Shown: positions 35,692-44,026 of the stretch, one piece after another
How positions within the stretch are numbered: position 1 is the first letter of the stretch
How the letters are laid out: every line of letters begins with the position of its first letter
Assembly: GCA_029260555.1 (NCBI GenBank)
Contig: JAJDCZ010000053.1
Span: 1-54,749 of the forward strand
Source of the DNA: Phycisphaerales bacterium
GTDB taxonomy: Bacteria > Planctomycetota > Phycisphaerae > Phycisphaerales > UBA1924
DNA: 54,749 bases
Direction: 5' to 3'
Notes under the pieces: model-generated
Databases searched by the model: none
Told to the model about the DNA's origin: nothing
Seen by the model: only the letters and a program-made list of their open reading frames with translations
Translations under genes and position numbers: made by a program

Positions 35692-35997
35692 TCAATCCTC
35701 GGAAGCATTTGAGAGTTGAATATCTTGTGAGGTGTTATCAATCGCGGTTTGTCTGACATGAGGTTGTTCAAAGAGGGAGCTTCCCAGAGCATCAGCAGAG
35801 GCGATTGGGGAGTTGTTTGACTGGAAGATGAATGCAAACGGGTTTGTTCGGGAATGATTTGGAGAAGAATATTTGTGAGCATGGGAGGTTGAGGCGGAAG
35901 CGCAACCTGAGCTAACAGCAGCGAAGGCAAGTAAGAGTGAAGCTGCGGTGAGTTTGAGAGCGGGTTTGAGTGTGGACTTGATCATGGGTTGTTTCAT
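35692..35997 (-). CDS. Small putative lipoprotein, antisense within the T6SS-like locus
   Basis: A 101-residue exported protein on the opposite strand to all neighbours. The ATG at 35997 is chosen because AGAGGAG lies 9 nt upstream. The signal sequence 'ALKLTAASLLLAFAAVSSGCAS' ends in Ser-Ser-Gly-Cys, a weak but plausible lipobox. The mature part is Ser/Asn/His-rich and apparently unstructured. It starts 285 nt from the divergent TagH-like gene, so the two may share a control region. No family recognised. Confidence 0.6.
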   Translation of the reverse strand: MKQPMIKSTLKPALKLTAASLLLAFAAVSSGCASASTSHAHKYSSPNHSRTNPFAFIFQSNNSPIASADALGSSLFEQPHVRQTAIDNTSQDIQLSNASED

Positions 35998-36282
35998 GGG
36001 TCTGGACTCCTCTGCAAGCGGATTGAGTGGGTTGAGCTTCACACTGGAGAATCGGGTTGAGTGGAGATGGTGTTGATGCTGGAGTGGCGTGTTGTGTGGA
36101 AGTTGGTGCTGGGGAATGGAGTAATCGGTTGAATCCTCAGTTGTGGCTGGAGCGGCACAAGGGGTTTGACTGGTATAGATGGGTGGGGTGGGGCTTTCGT
36201 AAATGGTTATCAGTCTCTATGATGGTTGAGGCTTGCCTGTGGGCGGGTGCTGATGAGATGAAGCAGGAAACGAGGTGAAGAT

Positions 36283-37200
36283 TTGGCAGGGGTTGACCAA
36301 CACAGCGAGCTGGTATCGAAGGTGGCTACGCGTCTGCGGATGATTCAGGCGGATTTTGCGGATGATGCATCCGGGGATCGTCAGGAGCAGATGGCGGATG
36401 TGATTGAGCGGGAGCTGTCGAAACTGGTGCCTGAGCAGCGGGAGTCTTTTCTTGAATCTCTGCGTTCGGCATTTCCATCGTGGACGAATCGTCAGCATGT
36501 GCCTTCGTCTGCGGGGGCGGGTTCAGGTGTGGATCAGGCGCTGCTTGATGATCCGGAGTTTTTGATAAAGAGGCTGGTGGAGATGGCACCTCGGATGGGT
36601 GAGCCTCAGCGTCGGGCAATTAGTGATCGTCTTTTTGAGACGGGGCTGGCGCGGGCAACGGGTGGTGGGTCGTGGTCGCCAGAGTCAGCACAGGCTATTG
36701 CGCAGAGGCTGGGACTGCCAAGGGGGACGGAGGTTGATCCTGATCGTGTGATTGAGCTCTTGGGGCAGATGATTGCATTGACGACGAGCCTGGATCAGCT
36801 GGTTTGGAATACATGGCGGAAGGTTGCCAAGCGGTCGACGCTGCGCTCCAGTGGTGCGGTTGTGACGATGCTGGGTCGGTTTGCCAGTGGTGATCAGGAT
36901 ATTGCCAGGGCGGATGTTCAACATGAGCTTGAGAAGCTGCGGCAGTTGACAGCGGCGTTGATATCGTCGCTTGGTCAGGCGGGGCGGAAGTATGCTCAGA
37001 AGCATGTGTCGCAGTTTTCGCCGGAGAGTATAAAGCAGTTTGCGGTGCATGAGAAAAAGATGATGGAATCGCTGGATCAGGCTTGCTGGCGGAAGTATGC
37101 CGAGTTGGCAGCCAATCAGGATGAGGTGACGATTGAGCGAGAGATTATGCAATCGATTGTTGATTTTGTAGAATCATTGACAAAGGGGTTGAGCCGTTGA
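36283..37200 (+). CDS. TagH-C-terminal-like T6SS protein without FHA domain
   Basis: A 305-residue soluble helical protein directly before tssK. A TTG start is used because GAGGTG lies 5 nt upstream and no better start exists. The last roughly 140 residues resemble the C-terminal domain of T6SS FHA proteins (TagH/Fha). A long helix after 'FASGDQDIARADVQHELEKL' is followed by 'SQFSPESIKQFAVH' and the 'MMESLDQACWRKYAELAA' segment, which corresponds to the family's 'W-x-x-Y-x-x-x-Y' end. The phosphothreonine-binding FHA domain normally at the N-terminus is missing. The first 100 residues ('LRMIQADFADDASGDRQEQMADVIERELSKL') look like a helical adaptor. Assignment is tentative. Confidence 0.45.
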   Translation: MAGVDQHSELVSKVATRLRMIQADFADDASGDRQEQMADVIERELSKLVPEQRESFLESLRSAFPSWTNRQHVPSSAGAGSGVDQALLDDPEFLIKRLVEMAPRMGEPQRRAISDRLFETGLARATGGGSWSPESAQAIAQRLGLPRGTEVDPDRVIELLGQMIALTTSLDQLVWNTWRKVAKRSTLRSSGAVVTMLGRFASGDQDIARADVQHELEKLRQLTAALISSLGQAGRKYAQKHVSQFSPESIKQFAVHEKKMMESLDQACWRKYAELAANQDEVTIEREIMQSIVDFVESLTKGLSR

Positions 37201-37297
37201 ATTGCGGGGCTTGCCCGGTTGTTCGTGTTTGATGTTTGGGAGTGTGTCTGATGGTATGTGATCGTGAGATTGGGCAGTTGCCCGCGTGGAGTAAGCG

Positions 37298-38668
37298 ATG
37301 GGTATGAGTGAGGCTGTGCATTGGAGCGAGGGGCTGTTTCTTCAGCCTCACCATTTCCAGGCGTTTGCTCGATCGATCAATGGTCGATTTCTGGCTGAGC
37401 TTGAGCGTTCGTGGGCGTATCCGTATGGGATGCTTGCATCGTCTTTGAGTGCGGATGCATTAGAGAACAATTTTGTGCAGTTTGATCGATTGTCGGTGAT
37501 GATGCCGAGCGGTGTGATTGTTGATGTGCCTGGGACCGCGGATGTTCCAGCGTTGAATATCAAGGAGGCATTGGCGGCGACATCGGGTCCGATTGATATT
37601 CATCTGGGCGTGCCGTTGTGGTATAAAAACCGAGCCAATACGGTGGAGAATACGGGGGATGACGATTGGCGTGTGAAGCGGCTTTACAGGGTGGCAGAGG
37701 TTGAGTGTGAAGATGAGAACACGGGGGAGAATCCTCAGCCGATGCAGATGAGGCGGATCAATGCCAGGCTATTGCTGCCAGATGATGATCACACGGATCT
37801 AGAGACGATTCCGGTGGCGCGGATCATGCAGGGTGTTGGAGAGGATGTGGGGTTGCCGAGGCAGGATCCGTCGTTTGTGCCGCCTTGTATGGTTTTGGGC
37901 GGGTCGCCTACGCTGCGTGAGCAGATGCGTGATTTGGCGAATCAGGTTGAGGCGAGTCGAGCGGAGCTGGTGACGCAGATGACGCGGGGTGGGTTTAATG
38001 TTGATTCAATGCGTGGGGTTCAGTTTGAGCAGATGCTGAGGCTGCGGACGCTGAATCGTTTTTCAGGGTCGCTGCCGAGTCTGGTATCGACGAAGGGTGT
38101 TTCACCATTTGTTGTGTATTTGCAGCTTCGTGAGTTACTTGGTGAGCTTTCAGCTTTGCGGCCGGACAACGATCAGTTTGAAGTTGCGAGGTATGAACAT
38201 GACAACCCCGCGGTTTCGTTTCAGACGCTGAGCCAGCGGATTCGTTCGCTGTTGCGTGGTGCGGTGGCTGCGAGCTATCTGAAGGCGGAGTTTGTGGAGG
38301 CTGACGGGATTCTGGTTGCGGGTCTTGAGGAGGCTCATATTGAAGGGCCTAGCGATTATTATCTGGGGATCAAGACGGCACAGGATCCGACGGTGCTAGC
38401 CAAGTTGGTGGAGGACCAGGACAAGTTCAAGTTGATGGCCAGGAGCATGTCTCAGCGCCGGATCTGGGGCGTGAAGCTTGTGGAAGAGCGGCATCCGCCG
38501 TTCGAACTTCCCGCAGAGTCATCGCTGCATTATTTCCGTTTGATGCGGGCGGACTCGATGCGGATGTGGGAGCGGGTGAAGCAAGAGCGAGAGCTTGCGA
38601 TTGTGTGTCGGGACTTGAGCCCGGCGGAGTACAAGGCAGCGTTGTATATGACGGTTGCGGGATCATGA
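37298..38668 (+). CDS. tssK: T6SS baseplate protein TssK
   Basis: Links the phage-like baseplate to the TssJLM membrane complex. The 456 residues cover the full family length. The N-terminus 'EAVHWSEGLFLQPHHFQAF' is the family hallmark, followed by the shell-domain pattern 'NRFLAELERSWAYPYGM'-like segment and later 'LRELLGELSAL'. 'YFRLMRADSMRMWERVKQERELAI' is the usual C-terminal neck-to-head transition. GGAG lies 6 nt before the ATG. It sits in the conserved order tssK-tssL-tssM. Confidence 0.95.
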   Translation: MGMSEAVHWSEGLFLQPHHFQAFARSINGRFLAELERSWAYPYGMLASSLSADALENNFVQFDRLSVMMPSGVIVDVPGTADVPALNIKEALAATSGPIDIHLGVPLWYKNRANTVENTGDDDWRVKRLYRVAEVECEDENTGENPQPMQMRRINARLLLPDDDHTDLETIPVARIMQGVGEDVGLPRQDPSFVPPCMVLGGSPTLREQMRDLANQVEASRAELVTQMTRGGFNVDSMRGVQFEQMLRLRTLNRFSGSLPSLVSTKGVSPFVVYLQLRELLGELSALRPDNDQFEVARYEHDNPAVSFQTLSQRIRSLLRGAVAASYLKAEFVEADGILVAGLEEAHIEGPSDYYLGIKTAQDPTVLAKLVEDQDKFKLMARSMSQRRIWGVKLVEERHPPFELPAESSLHYFRLMRADSMRMWERVKQERELAIVCRDLSPAEYKAALYMTVAGS

Positions 38669-38711
38669 TGTTTGGATTTGCCGGGTTGGCAGAGCAAGGA
38701 CGGGACTGGCT

Positions 38712-39431
38712 GTGATTGAGAAGAAGAAGCTGGTGGATGTATGTGAGCCTTTGTTTCAGTATGTGTGCAGGCTGAATCGATCGGCGCGTAAGAATGTGAA
38801 TCTTGATCCAATACAGGTGCGTTCTGAGGTTGATTCGATCTTTGAGGGCATTCGCCGCGAGGCTCAGGAGACACCCGGGATGGCGGGGCTGCTTGAGGGT
38901 GTTGAGCTGCCTTTGATTTTCTTTGTGGACTACATGATCAAGGAGAGCGATCTGAGCTTTGCTGGATTGTGGGAGGAGATTGCCAAGGAACGGGGCGAGC
39001 TTGGTGGTGATGAGAAGTTTTTTGATTTGTTAGAGAACGCTTTGCAAGACCGGCACACGAGTTCGGAACAGCTTGCGGTTTTTTATGTTTGCATGGGGCT
39101 GGGGTTTGCGGGGTGGTATTCGGGTCAGCCGGAGTTTTTACGAGCGAAGATGGACTCATTGGCGGCCCGGTTGCGAGATCAGATGGATGTGGATGAGACG
39201 GCGCGAATTTGTGCGGATGCATATGAGCATGTTGATACGAGCGATCTGGTGCGGCCTCCGGGGCGGAGCCTGATGGGGATTATGATTATTCTGGTTGGGA
39301 CAGTTATTGTTTTGATAGCAACGAATATTGCGTTGTATCAGAGTGCTACAGAGAAGCTAAATGGTTCGCTGGATGTGATTATCAAGGCGGCTGAGGATGG
39401 CGGGGCGATGAGCAGTGAGGGTGAATCATGA
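38712..39431 (+). CDS. tssL: T6SS membrane protein TssL (DotU family)
   Basis: A 239-residue inner-membrane component with a cytosolic helical hook domain. 'LVDVCEPLFQYVCRLNRS' is the normal DotU opening; 'LPLIFFVDYMIKESDLSFAG' and 'EQLAVFYVCMGLGFAGWYSGQPE' are further family blocks. A single C-terminal membrane helix lies at about 192-213, and no periplasmic peptidoglycan-binding domain follows. The GTG at 38712 is preferred over an upstream TTG that overlaps tssK, because the family N-terminus starts there. The stop overlaps the tssM start (ATGA). Confidence 0.9.
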   Translation: MIEKKKLVDVCEPLFQYVCRLNRSARKNVNLDPIQVRSEVDSIFEGIRREAQETPGMAGLLEGVELPLIFFVDYMIKESDLSFAGLWEEIAKERGELGGDEKFFDLLENALQDRHTSSEQLAVFYVCMGLGFAGWYSGQPEFLRAKMDSLAARLRDQMDVDETARICADAYEHVDTSDLVRPPGRSLMGIMIILVGTVIVLIATNIALYQSATEKLNGSLDVIIKAAEDGGAMSSEGES

Positions 39432-42400
39432 AGAAGGCATCAATGCCGAGCATGGGGTCGCTGGGCTATTTTATTCGTTTGCCAACGCCTTTGAAGATCG
39501 GGATCATGGTGTTGCTGGGCGGGGGCGGCATCACACTTCTGGTGGCATTTTTGCCACCAGAAGTGTACATGGTGTTCATAGTGGGGATGGCGGTTGTGGC
39601 ATTGATTGTGGGGCTTTTTGCCTTTATGGGCAAGAAGCGCAAGGCGAAGAAGGCCGATCCGCTTTCGAGCAATATTAAGGATAATGCGAAGGCTTCGCCT
39701 CAGGGTGTGAGTGCGCCGGCGCAACGGGCGCGGCTTGATGATTTGAATCGCAAGTTTGAAGAGGGGCTGGAGAAGTTTCGCTCGGCGGGCAAGAACATTT
39801 ATTCGTTGCCCTGGTATCTGCTGGTTGGTGAACCTGGATCTGGCAAGACTGAGGCTGTCAGGCATTGTAATGTTGGTTTTCCTCCTGGATTGCAGGATCA
39901 GTTGCAGGGGGCGGGTGGCACGCTGAACATGAACTGGTGGTTTACGAACCATGCGGTGATTCTGGATACTGCGGGCCGACTCATGTTTGAAGAAGTTGTG
40001 GCGGGCAAGAGCGGGGAGTGGGACCAGTTTCTCAAGTTGCTCAAGTCCAATCGGGTTAATTGTCCGGTGAACGGGATGCTGCTGGTGATTCCGGTGGACA
40101 CGCTGATTAAGGATACGGTGGATGAGATTGAGCGCAAGGCAGGGAAGATTGCTCAGCAGCTTGACCACATTCAACGGATTCTGGATGTGCGTTTTCCGGT
40201 GTTTGTGATCGTGACCAAGTGCGATTTGCTTAATGGATTCCGGGAGTACTTTGATAGCCTGGATGATCCCCATCTTCAGCATCAGATGATCGGGTGGTCA
40301 AATCCTGAAGCGCTTGATGAGGCGTTTCGTCCTGAAGAGGTAGACAAGTATCTGGATGAGGTTCGTCAAAGGCTTCGGCGGCGGCGGATGGCGTTGATGC
40401 GTGATCCGGTGCATACAGAGGATGCCAACGGGAGACGGGCGGATCAGGTTGATGCGATGTTCGCGTTGCCTGAGAGTCTTGCAAATATTGGGCCTCGACT
40501 TCGCAGTTATCTTGAGATGATTTTTGTGGCGGGGGAGTGGTCTACGAAGCCTTTGTTTATGCGCGGGATTTATTTTACTTCCTCGATGCGTGAGGGATCT
40601 GCGCTGGATGCGGATTTGGCGCAGGCGATGGGAGTGAGTGTGGATTCGCTGCCTGAGGGTAAAGTGTGGGAGACGGATCGCGCATATTTCCTGCGTGATT
40701 TATTTATGAACAAGGTGTTTAAGGAGAAGGGACTGGTCACGAGGGCGACACACGCCAAGCGTCAGCAGCGTCGTCGCCGGGGGATCGTGATGGGTGCGGG
40801 GTTGTTCACGGTGTTGCTACTTTTGGCGTTGACGATTGTTTCGTATACGAAGGCCAAGAACAGTGTGATGGATGTGAGCAAGTTTTGGGAGCAGACCGCT
40901 CAGGATTTTGTTGTCGACACTGGTGGTGCTGAGCGTTTCATGCCATTGGTGAAGTACGATGGATTTGAGTACTGGATGTATCAGGGGCAGACGCCTTTGA
41001 GCAAGTTGAGCCAGGGTGGGGATGAGTTTGAATCAGGGCGTTTTGGGCAAGCCAGCTGGCCCACGATTTCAGAGGATATATCAGATAATATTTCCTTCGT
41101 CTTTCGTGGCATGGTCGCAGTGAGCGATCTTGATGAGAAGGAGCTCAAGGCGCATCGAGCGATTGTGGTTAAAAGCGTGATCGAGCCTGTTGTGGTCGCG
41201 GTGCGGGATGAGATTACTCGACTGGCTGGACGAGGTGATGAGGATGAGGGCATGGGCGGGGCGGAGTGGAACTCGTTTACGCGCACACTGGCGCAGTTGA
41301 TTCGGATTGAAGCGTCAGCCAAGGGGGTGGGTGGGCCGTTCGGTGAAGGGTCTGTGATCAGCATTGAGCCGATGATGGCGTTTCGTTTGAGTGGGGATGG
41401 GGCGACGGATGAATCACGGGAAAAGATGCAGGCTCAGGCTGGTGCGGTTCAGGAAGGGATTGATTATGCATTTGGAGGGGGCAAGGGGTGGCCAGCGACT
41501 CAGCTTGCGGCGGGCTCAGAAGTATCGCTTGGTGCGATTGGCAAGGGTGTTGATCTGTTTGTGAAGCATTGGGAGCATCCCGGGTCGGGCCAGCTATATG
41601 CGCAGCTGATGGATCTTGACAGGGCTATAGCAGCGTTTGCGGCAGCAGAGGAAGACTTGCTGCTTTTGTCGACGCAAACAGTGCCTACTTCGCTGGAGAG
41701 GTATGCGCAGCGCAGCGGTGAATGGACGGCGAGACTGGGACGACTTGAGAGTGCCAAGGACATGATGGTCGCAGCTCTTGGAGCATTGAATAGTTCGGGA
41801 TCGATTAATGTAGAATCGCTTTGCACACAGGCGGAACAGCAGGTTGTTGATGTTGCAAAGGGTGAACATGAGTTGCTATTGAAAGAGTTATTGCCCAAGC
41901 CCGAGGGAGATGAGGATGATGGCAAGAAAAAGAAGCTGACTGAGAGTGGCAAAGAGCTCGTTGCCTTGAGGGAACGAATCTCAAGGAGTCAGGATGATGT
42001 TTCGAGTTCGGTCCGGGAGCAGCTTGCTGCGATTCGTACGAGTTTGAATGAGCGTGAAGGGGTTTATTTGTCAGCGGGGCCTAACGATCGGGCGAGGTAT
42101 CTGATTCGCTGGGCAATGTATGCCAAGGCTGACGAGGCGATGACAGCATTACCTGGGATGGGTGATTTTTTCTCGTCAGCGGGGGTGTTGACGGGGCTGG
42201 GTTCTCAAGCATCTTTGTTTGAAGAGCAGTTTAATGCTCTTGCAGGAGAGCATGGCTTACTTGGCTCAGCATCAGGGGGTCAGCCTGATCGACTCCAGCA
42301 AGCGAGTGTTCTTTGCAAGGTCATCGTGGATACAGCTCATTCCAAGCAGAGTCATGATGCAATTGTCGCGATGAATGATCAATGGCCTGATTCGGAGTTG

Positions 42401-43981
42401 GGTGTTGAGGATCTGGTGCGGCAACGAGTTGGTAAGGATGATGCGGTCGATTCGTGGCTTGAGCCTGAACTTCCCCTGACGGAGATGAACGGGCAGGATG
42501 AGTTTGATGATGGTTTTCATCCTGAGGTGGCTCGAGAACTTTTCATGGCGTGGAAGGTTGCAGGGGAATCGACGGAGACGGCGGAATCTCCTCTGGTGCG
42601 CAGCCTGGACAGAGAGAGTTTGCATCAACAGGTCAGGGAAGCCTGGCGAGTGGTGGATCAGTATGCTGAGAAATATGTGCGTCAGTGGAGTGAGGATGTG
42701 CCGGGACGGATGAGCGTCAGGGAGTATGTCGGGTGGGATCAGTTTCGATCGGATCTGAAAGATGCGAGGTCAGTGCGAATCAACAAGAAGTTGAAAGAGC
42801 TTATGGAAGATCGTCTTGGGGTTGCATTCAAGGCTGCTCGACTCTGGCCTGCGGTGGAAAAGCGAGCAGAGTTTTTGCAAGAGAAATATCAGCAGCAGGT
42901 GTCGCTTCTTGATGATGATCTTAATGAACACACCGATGAGATGGTCATCAAATGGGAGAAACTGACTGGGTCCAATGGCACTGGGCGAGATGCCTGGGAT
43001 GAGCTGGGCAGGCTTATTCCGAGTGCATTTCACCGGAGCTACTTGACGGGGTATCACGAGGGTGATGATGAAGGGGTGGACTATTGGAACAGCTTTGTGA
43101 TCTCAGCACTGGATGCGATCAGGAAGGGGGTGCAGGGCGAGGCTTTGAGTTCCAAGAACAAGCTTCTCAGGCAATTCCAGGCATATCCATTATGCGCTGA
43201 TGCGACGGATCGTATTCTGAGTCGAGCTGAGGTTGTAGAAGCATTGGATATAGCGAAGAAGGTGGCGGGCGGGATGGGCAGGGAAGGGGCTGGAACTGGT
43301 GCCTCTGGAGGGCGCGTTGACGACCCTGAAACGCTTACTGAGGGTGCTTTGCTGGGCAGAGAATATAAGGATATTAATCGCAAACTTTCAGAGCTTGGCA
43401 GCACACGGGTTTTTAACACGCAGATAGAGCGAGAATGGTTTTCACGGCTGCATCAGTTATTGAAGGTGCTTGGTGCTGAGGAACCTTTGCAAGTTGAAGT
43501 GGTAGTTCTGAACTGGCCCGATGCGCAAGAGGTTCGTCCGGCGGGGGTGGGCAGTTCGGCATCTCCAGCTGCGGGGCGGGCTGCAGATTTTCGCTATATT
43601 GTGATTCGTCAGGGCCAGGAGAGTGGAAAAACGACGAACTCTGACAGACCCAATGCGACAGGCAAGATGATTGCTGTGCCGGGATCAGCAGTGACTATCC
43701 AGATGTCCAAGAAGGAGCCGGGGAGTGGAGCATCTGGCGGTGAGGGGGAGTCTTTGACGGGTCGGATCGGGATGGGAAGGGAGGATCATGGTTGGTCTGC
43801 GGTGGATGCCATACTTTCGCCGGGTGCGATGTACGATTCCAAGGCCAAGCTTTGGAAGGTGCCGATTGTTTTTGACTATCAAGGTGAAAAGTTCTGGTAC
43901 TGGATCGGGTTGGAGTTTGAGCCATTGGGGCTTCCAAGTGAGAAAGAATGGCCTTCCAAGAAGGATTGGCCGGGTAATTGA
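39428..43981 (+). CDS. tssM: T6SS membrane protein TssM (IcmF family)
   Basis: A 1517-residue inner-membrane core protein, longer than the common 1100-1300. Two N-terminal membrane helices (about 20-42 and 45-67) precede a cytosolic NTPase-like domain with Walker A 'GEPGSGKT' (134-141) and 'HAVILDTAGRLMF', plus 'VIVTKCDLLNGF' resembling a G-protein NKxD motif. A third helix follows at about 450-473 after an Arg cluster. The large periplasmic part should contact TssJ; its C-terminus is divergent from proteobacterial TssM. The start codon overlaps the tssL stop. Confidence 0.95.
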   Translation: MKKASMPSMGSLGYFIRLPTPLKIGIMVLLGGGGITLLVAFLPPEVYMVFIVGMAVVALIVGLFAFMGKKRKAKKADPLSSNIKDNAKASPQGVSAPAQRARLDDLNRKFEEGLEKFRSAGKNIYSLPWYLLVGEPGSGKTEAVRHCNVGFPPGLQDQLQGAGGTLNMNWWFTNHAVILDTAGRLMFEEVVAGKSGEWDQFLKLLKSNRVNCPVNGMLLVIPVDTLIKDTVDEIERKAGKIAQQLDHIQRILDVRFPVFVIVTKCDLLNGFREYFDSLDDPHLQHQMIGWSNPEALDEAFRPEEVDKYLDEVRQRLRRRRMALMRDPVHTEDANGRRADQVDAMFALPESLANIGPRLRSYLEMIFVAGEWSTKPLFMRGIYFTSSMREGSALDADLAQAMGVSVDSLPEGKVWETDRAYFLRDLFMNKVFKEKGLVTRATHAKRQQRRRRGIVMGAGLFTVLLLLALTIVSYTKAKNSVMDVSKFWEQTAQDFVVDTGGAERFMPLVKYDGFEYWMYQGQTPLSKLSQGGDEFESGRFGQASWPTISEDISDNISFVFRGMVAVSDLDEKELKAHRAIVVKSVIEPVVVAVRDEITRLAGRGDEDEGMGGAEWNSFTRTLAQLIRIEASAKGVGGPFGEGSVISIEPMMAFRLSGDGATDESREKMQAQAGAVQEGIDYAFGGGKGWPATQLAAGSEVSLGAIGKGVDLFVKHWEHPGSGQLYAQLMDLDRAIAAFAAAEEDLLLLSTQTVPTSLERYAQRSGEWTARLGRLESAKDMMVAALGALNSSGSINVESLCTQAEQQVVDVAKGEHELLLKELLPKPEGDEDDGKKKKLTESGKELVALRERISRSQDDVSSSVREQLAAIRTSLNEREGVYLSAGPNDRARYLIRWAMYAKADEAMTALPGMGDFFSSAGVLTGLGSQASLFEEQFNALAGEHGLLGSASGGQPDRLQQASVLCKVIVDTAHSKQSHDAIVAMNDQWPDSELGVEDLVRQRVGKDDAVDSWLEPELPLTEMNGQDEFDDGFHPEVARELFMAWKVAGESTETAESPLVRSLDRESLHQQVREAWRVVDQYAEKYVRQWSEDVPGRMSVREYVGWDQFRSDLKDARSVRINKKLKELMEDRLGVAFKAARLWPAVEKRAEFLQEKYQQQVSLLDDDLNEHTDEMVIKWEKLTGSNGTGRDAWDELGRLIPSAFHRSYLTGYHEGDDEGVDYWNSFVISALDAIRKGVQGEALSSKNKLLRQFQAYPLCADATDRILSRAEVVEALDIAKKVAGGMGREGAGTGASGGRVDDPETLTEGALLGREYKDINRKLSELGSTRVFNTQIEREWFSRLHQLLKVLGAEEPLQVEVVVLNWPDAQEVRPAGVGSSASPAAGRAADFRYIVIRQGQESGKTTNSDRPNATGKMIAVPGSAVTIQMSKKEPGSGASGGEGESLTGRIGMGREDHGWSAVDAILSPGAMYDSKAKLWKVPIVFDYQGEKFWYWIGLEFEPLGLPSEKEWPSKKDWPGN

Positions 43982-44026
43982 TTCGGGTTTCTTCGTGTTG
44001 ATGTAGCTTCAAGTGGAGGCCCGAGT

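Noticed and set aside
39440..40282. Minus-strand frame of 280 codons opposite tssM
   Set aside because: It lies opposite the conserved Walker A region of TssM and has a His/Arg/Leu-rich composition typical of antisense reading.
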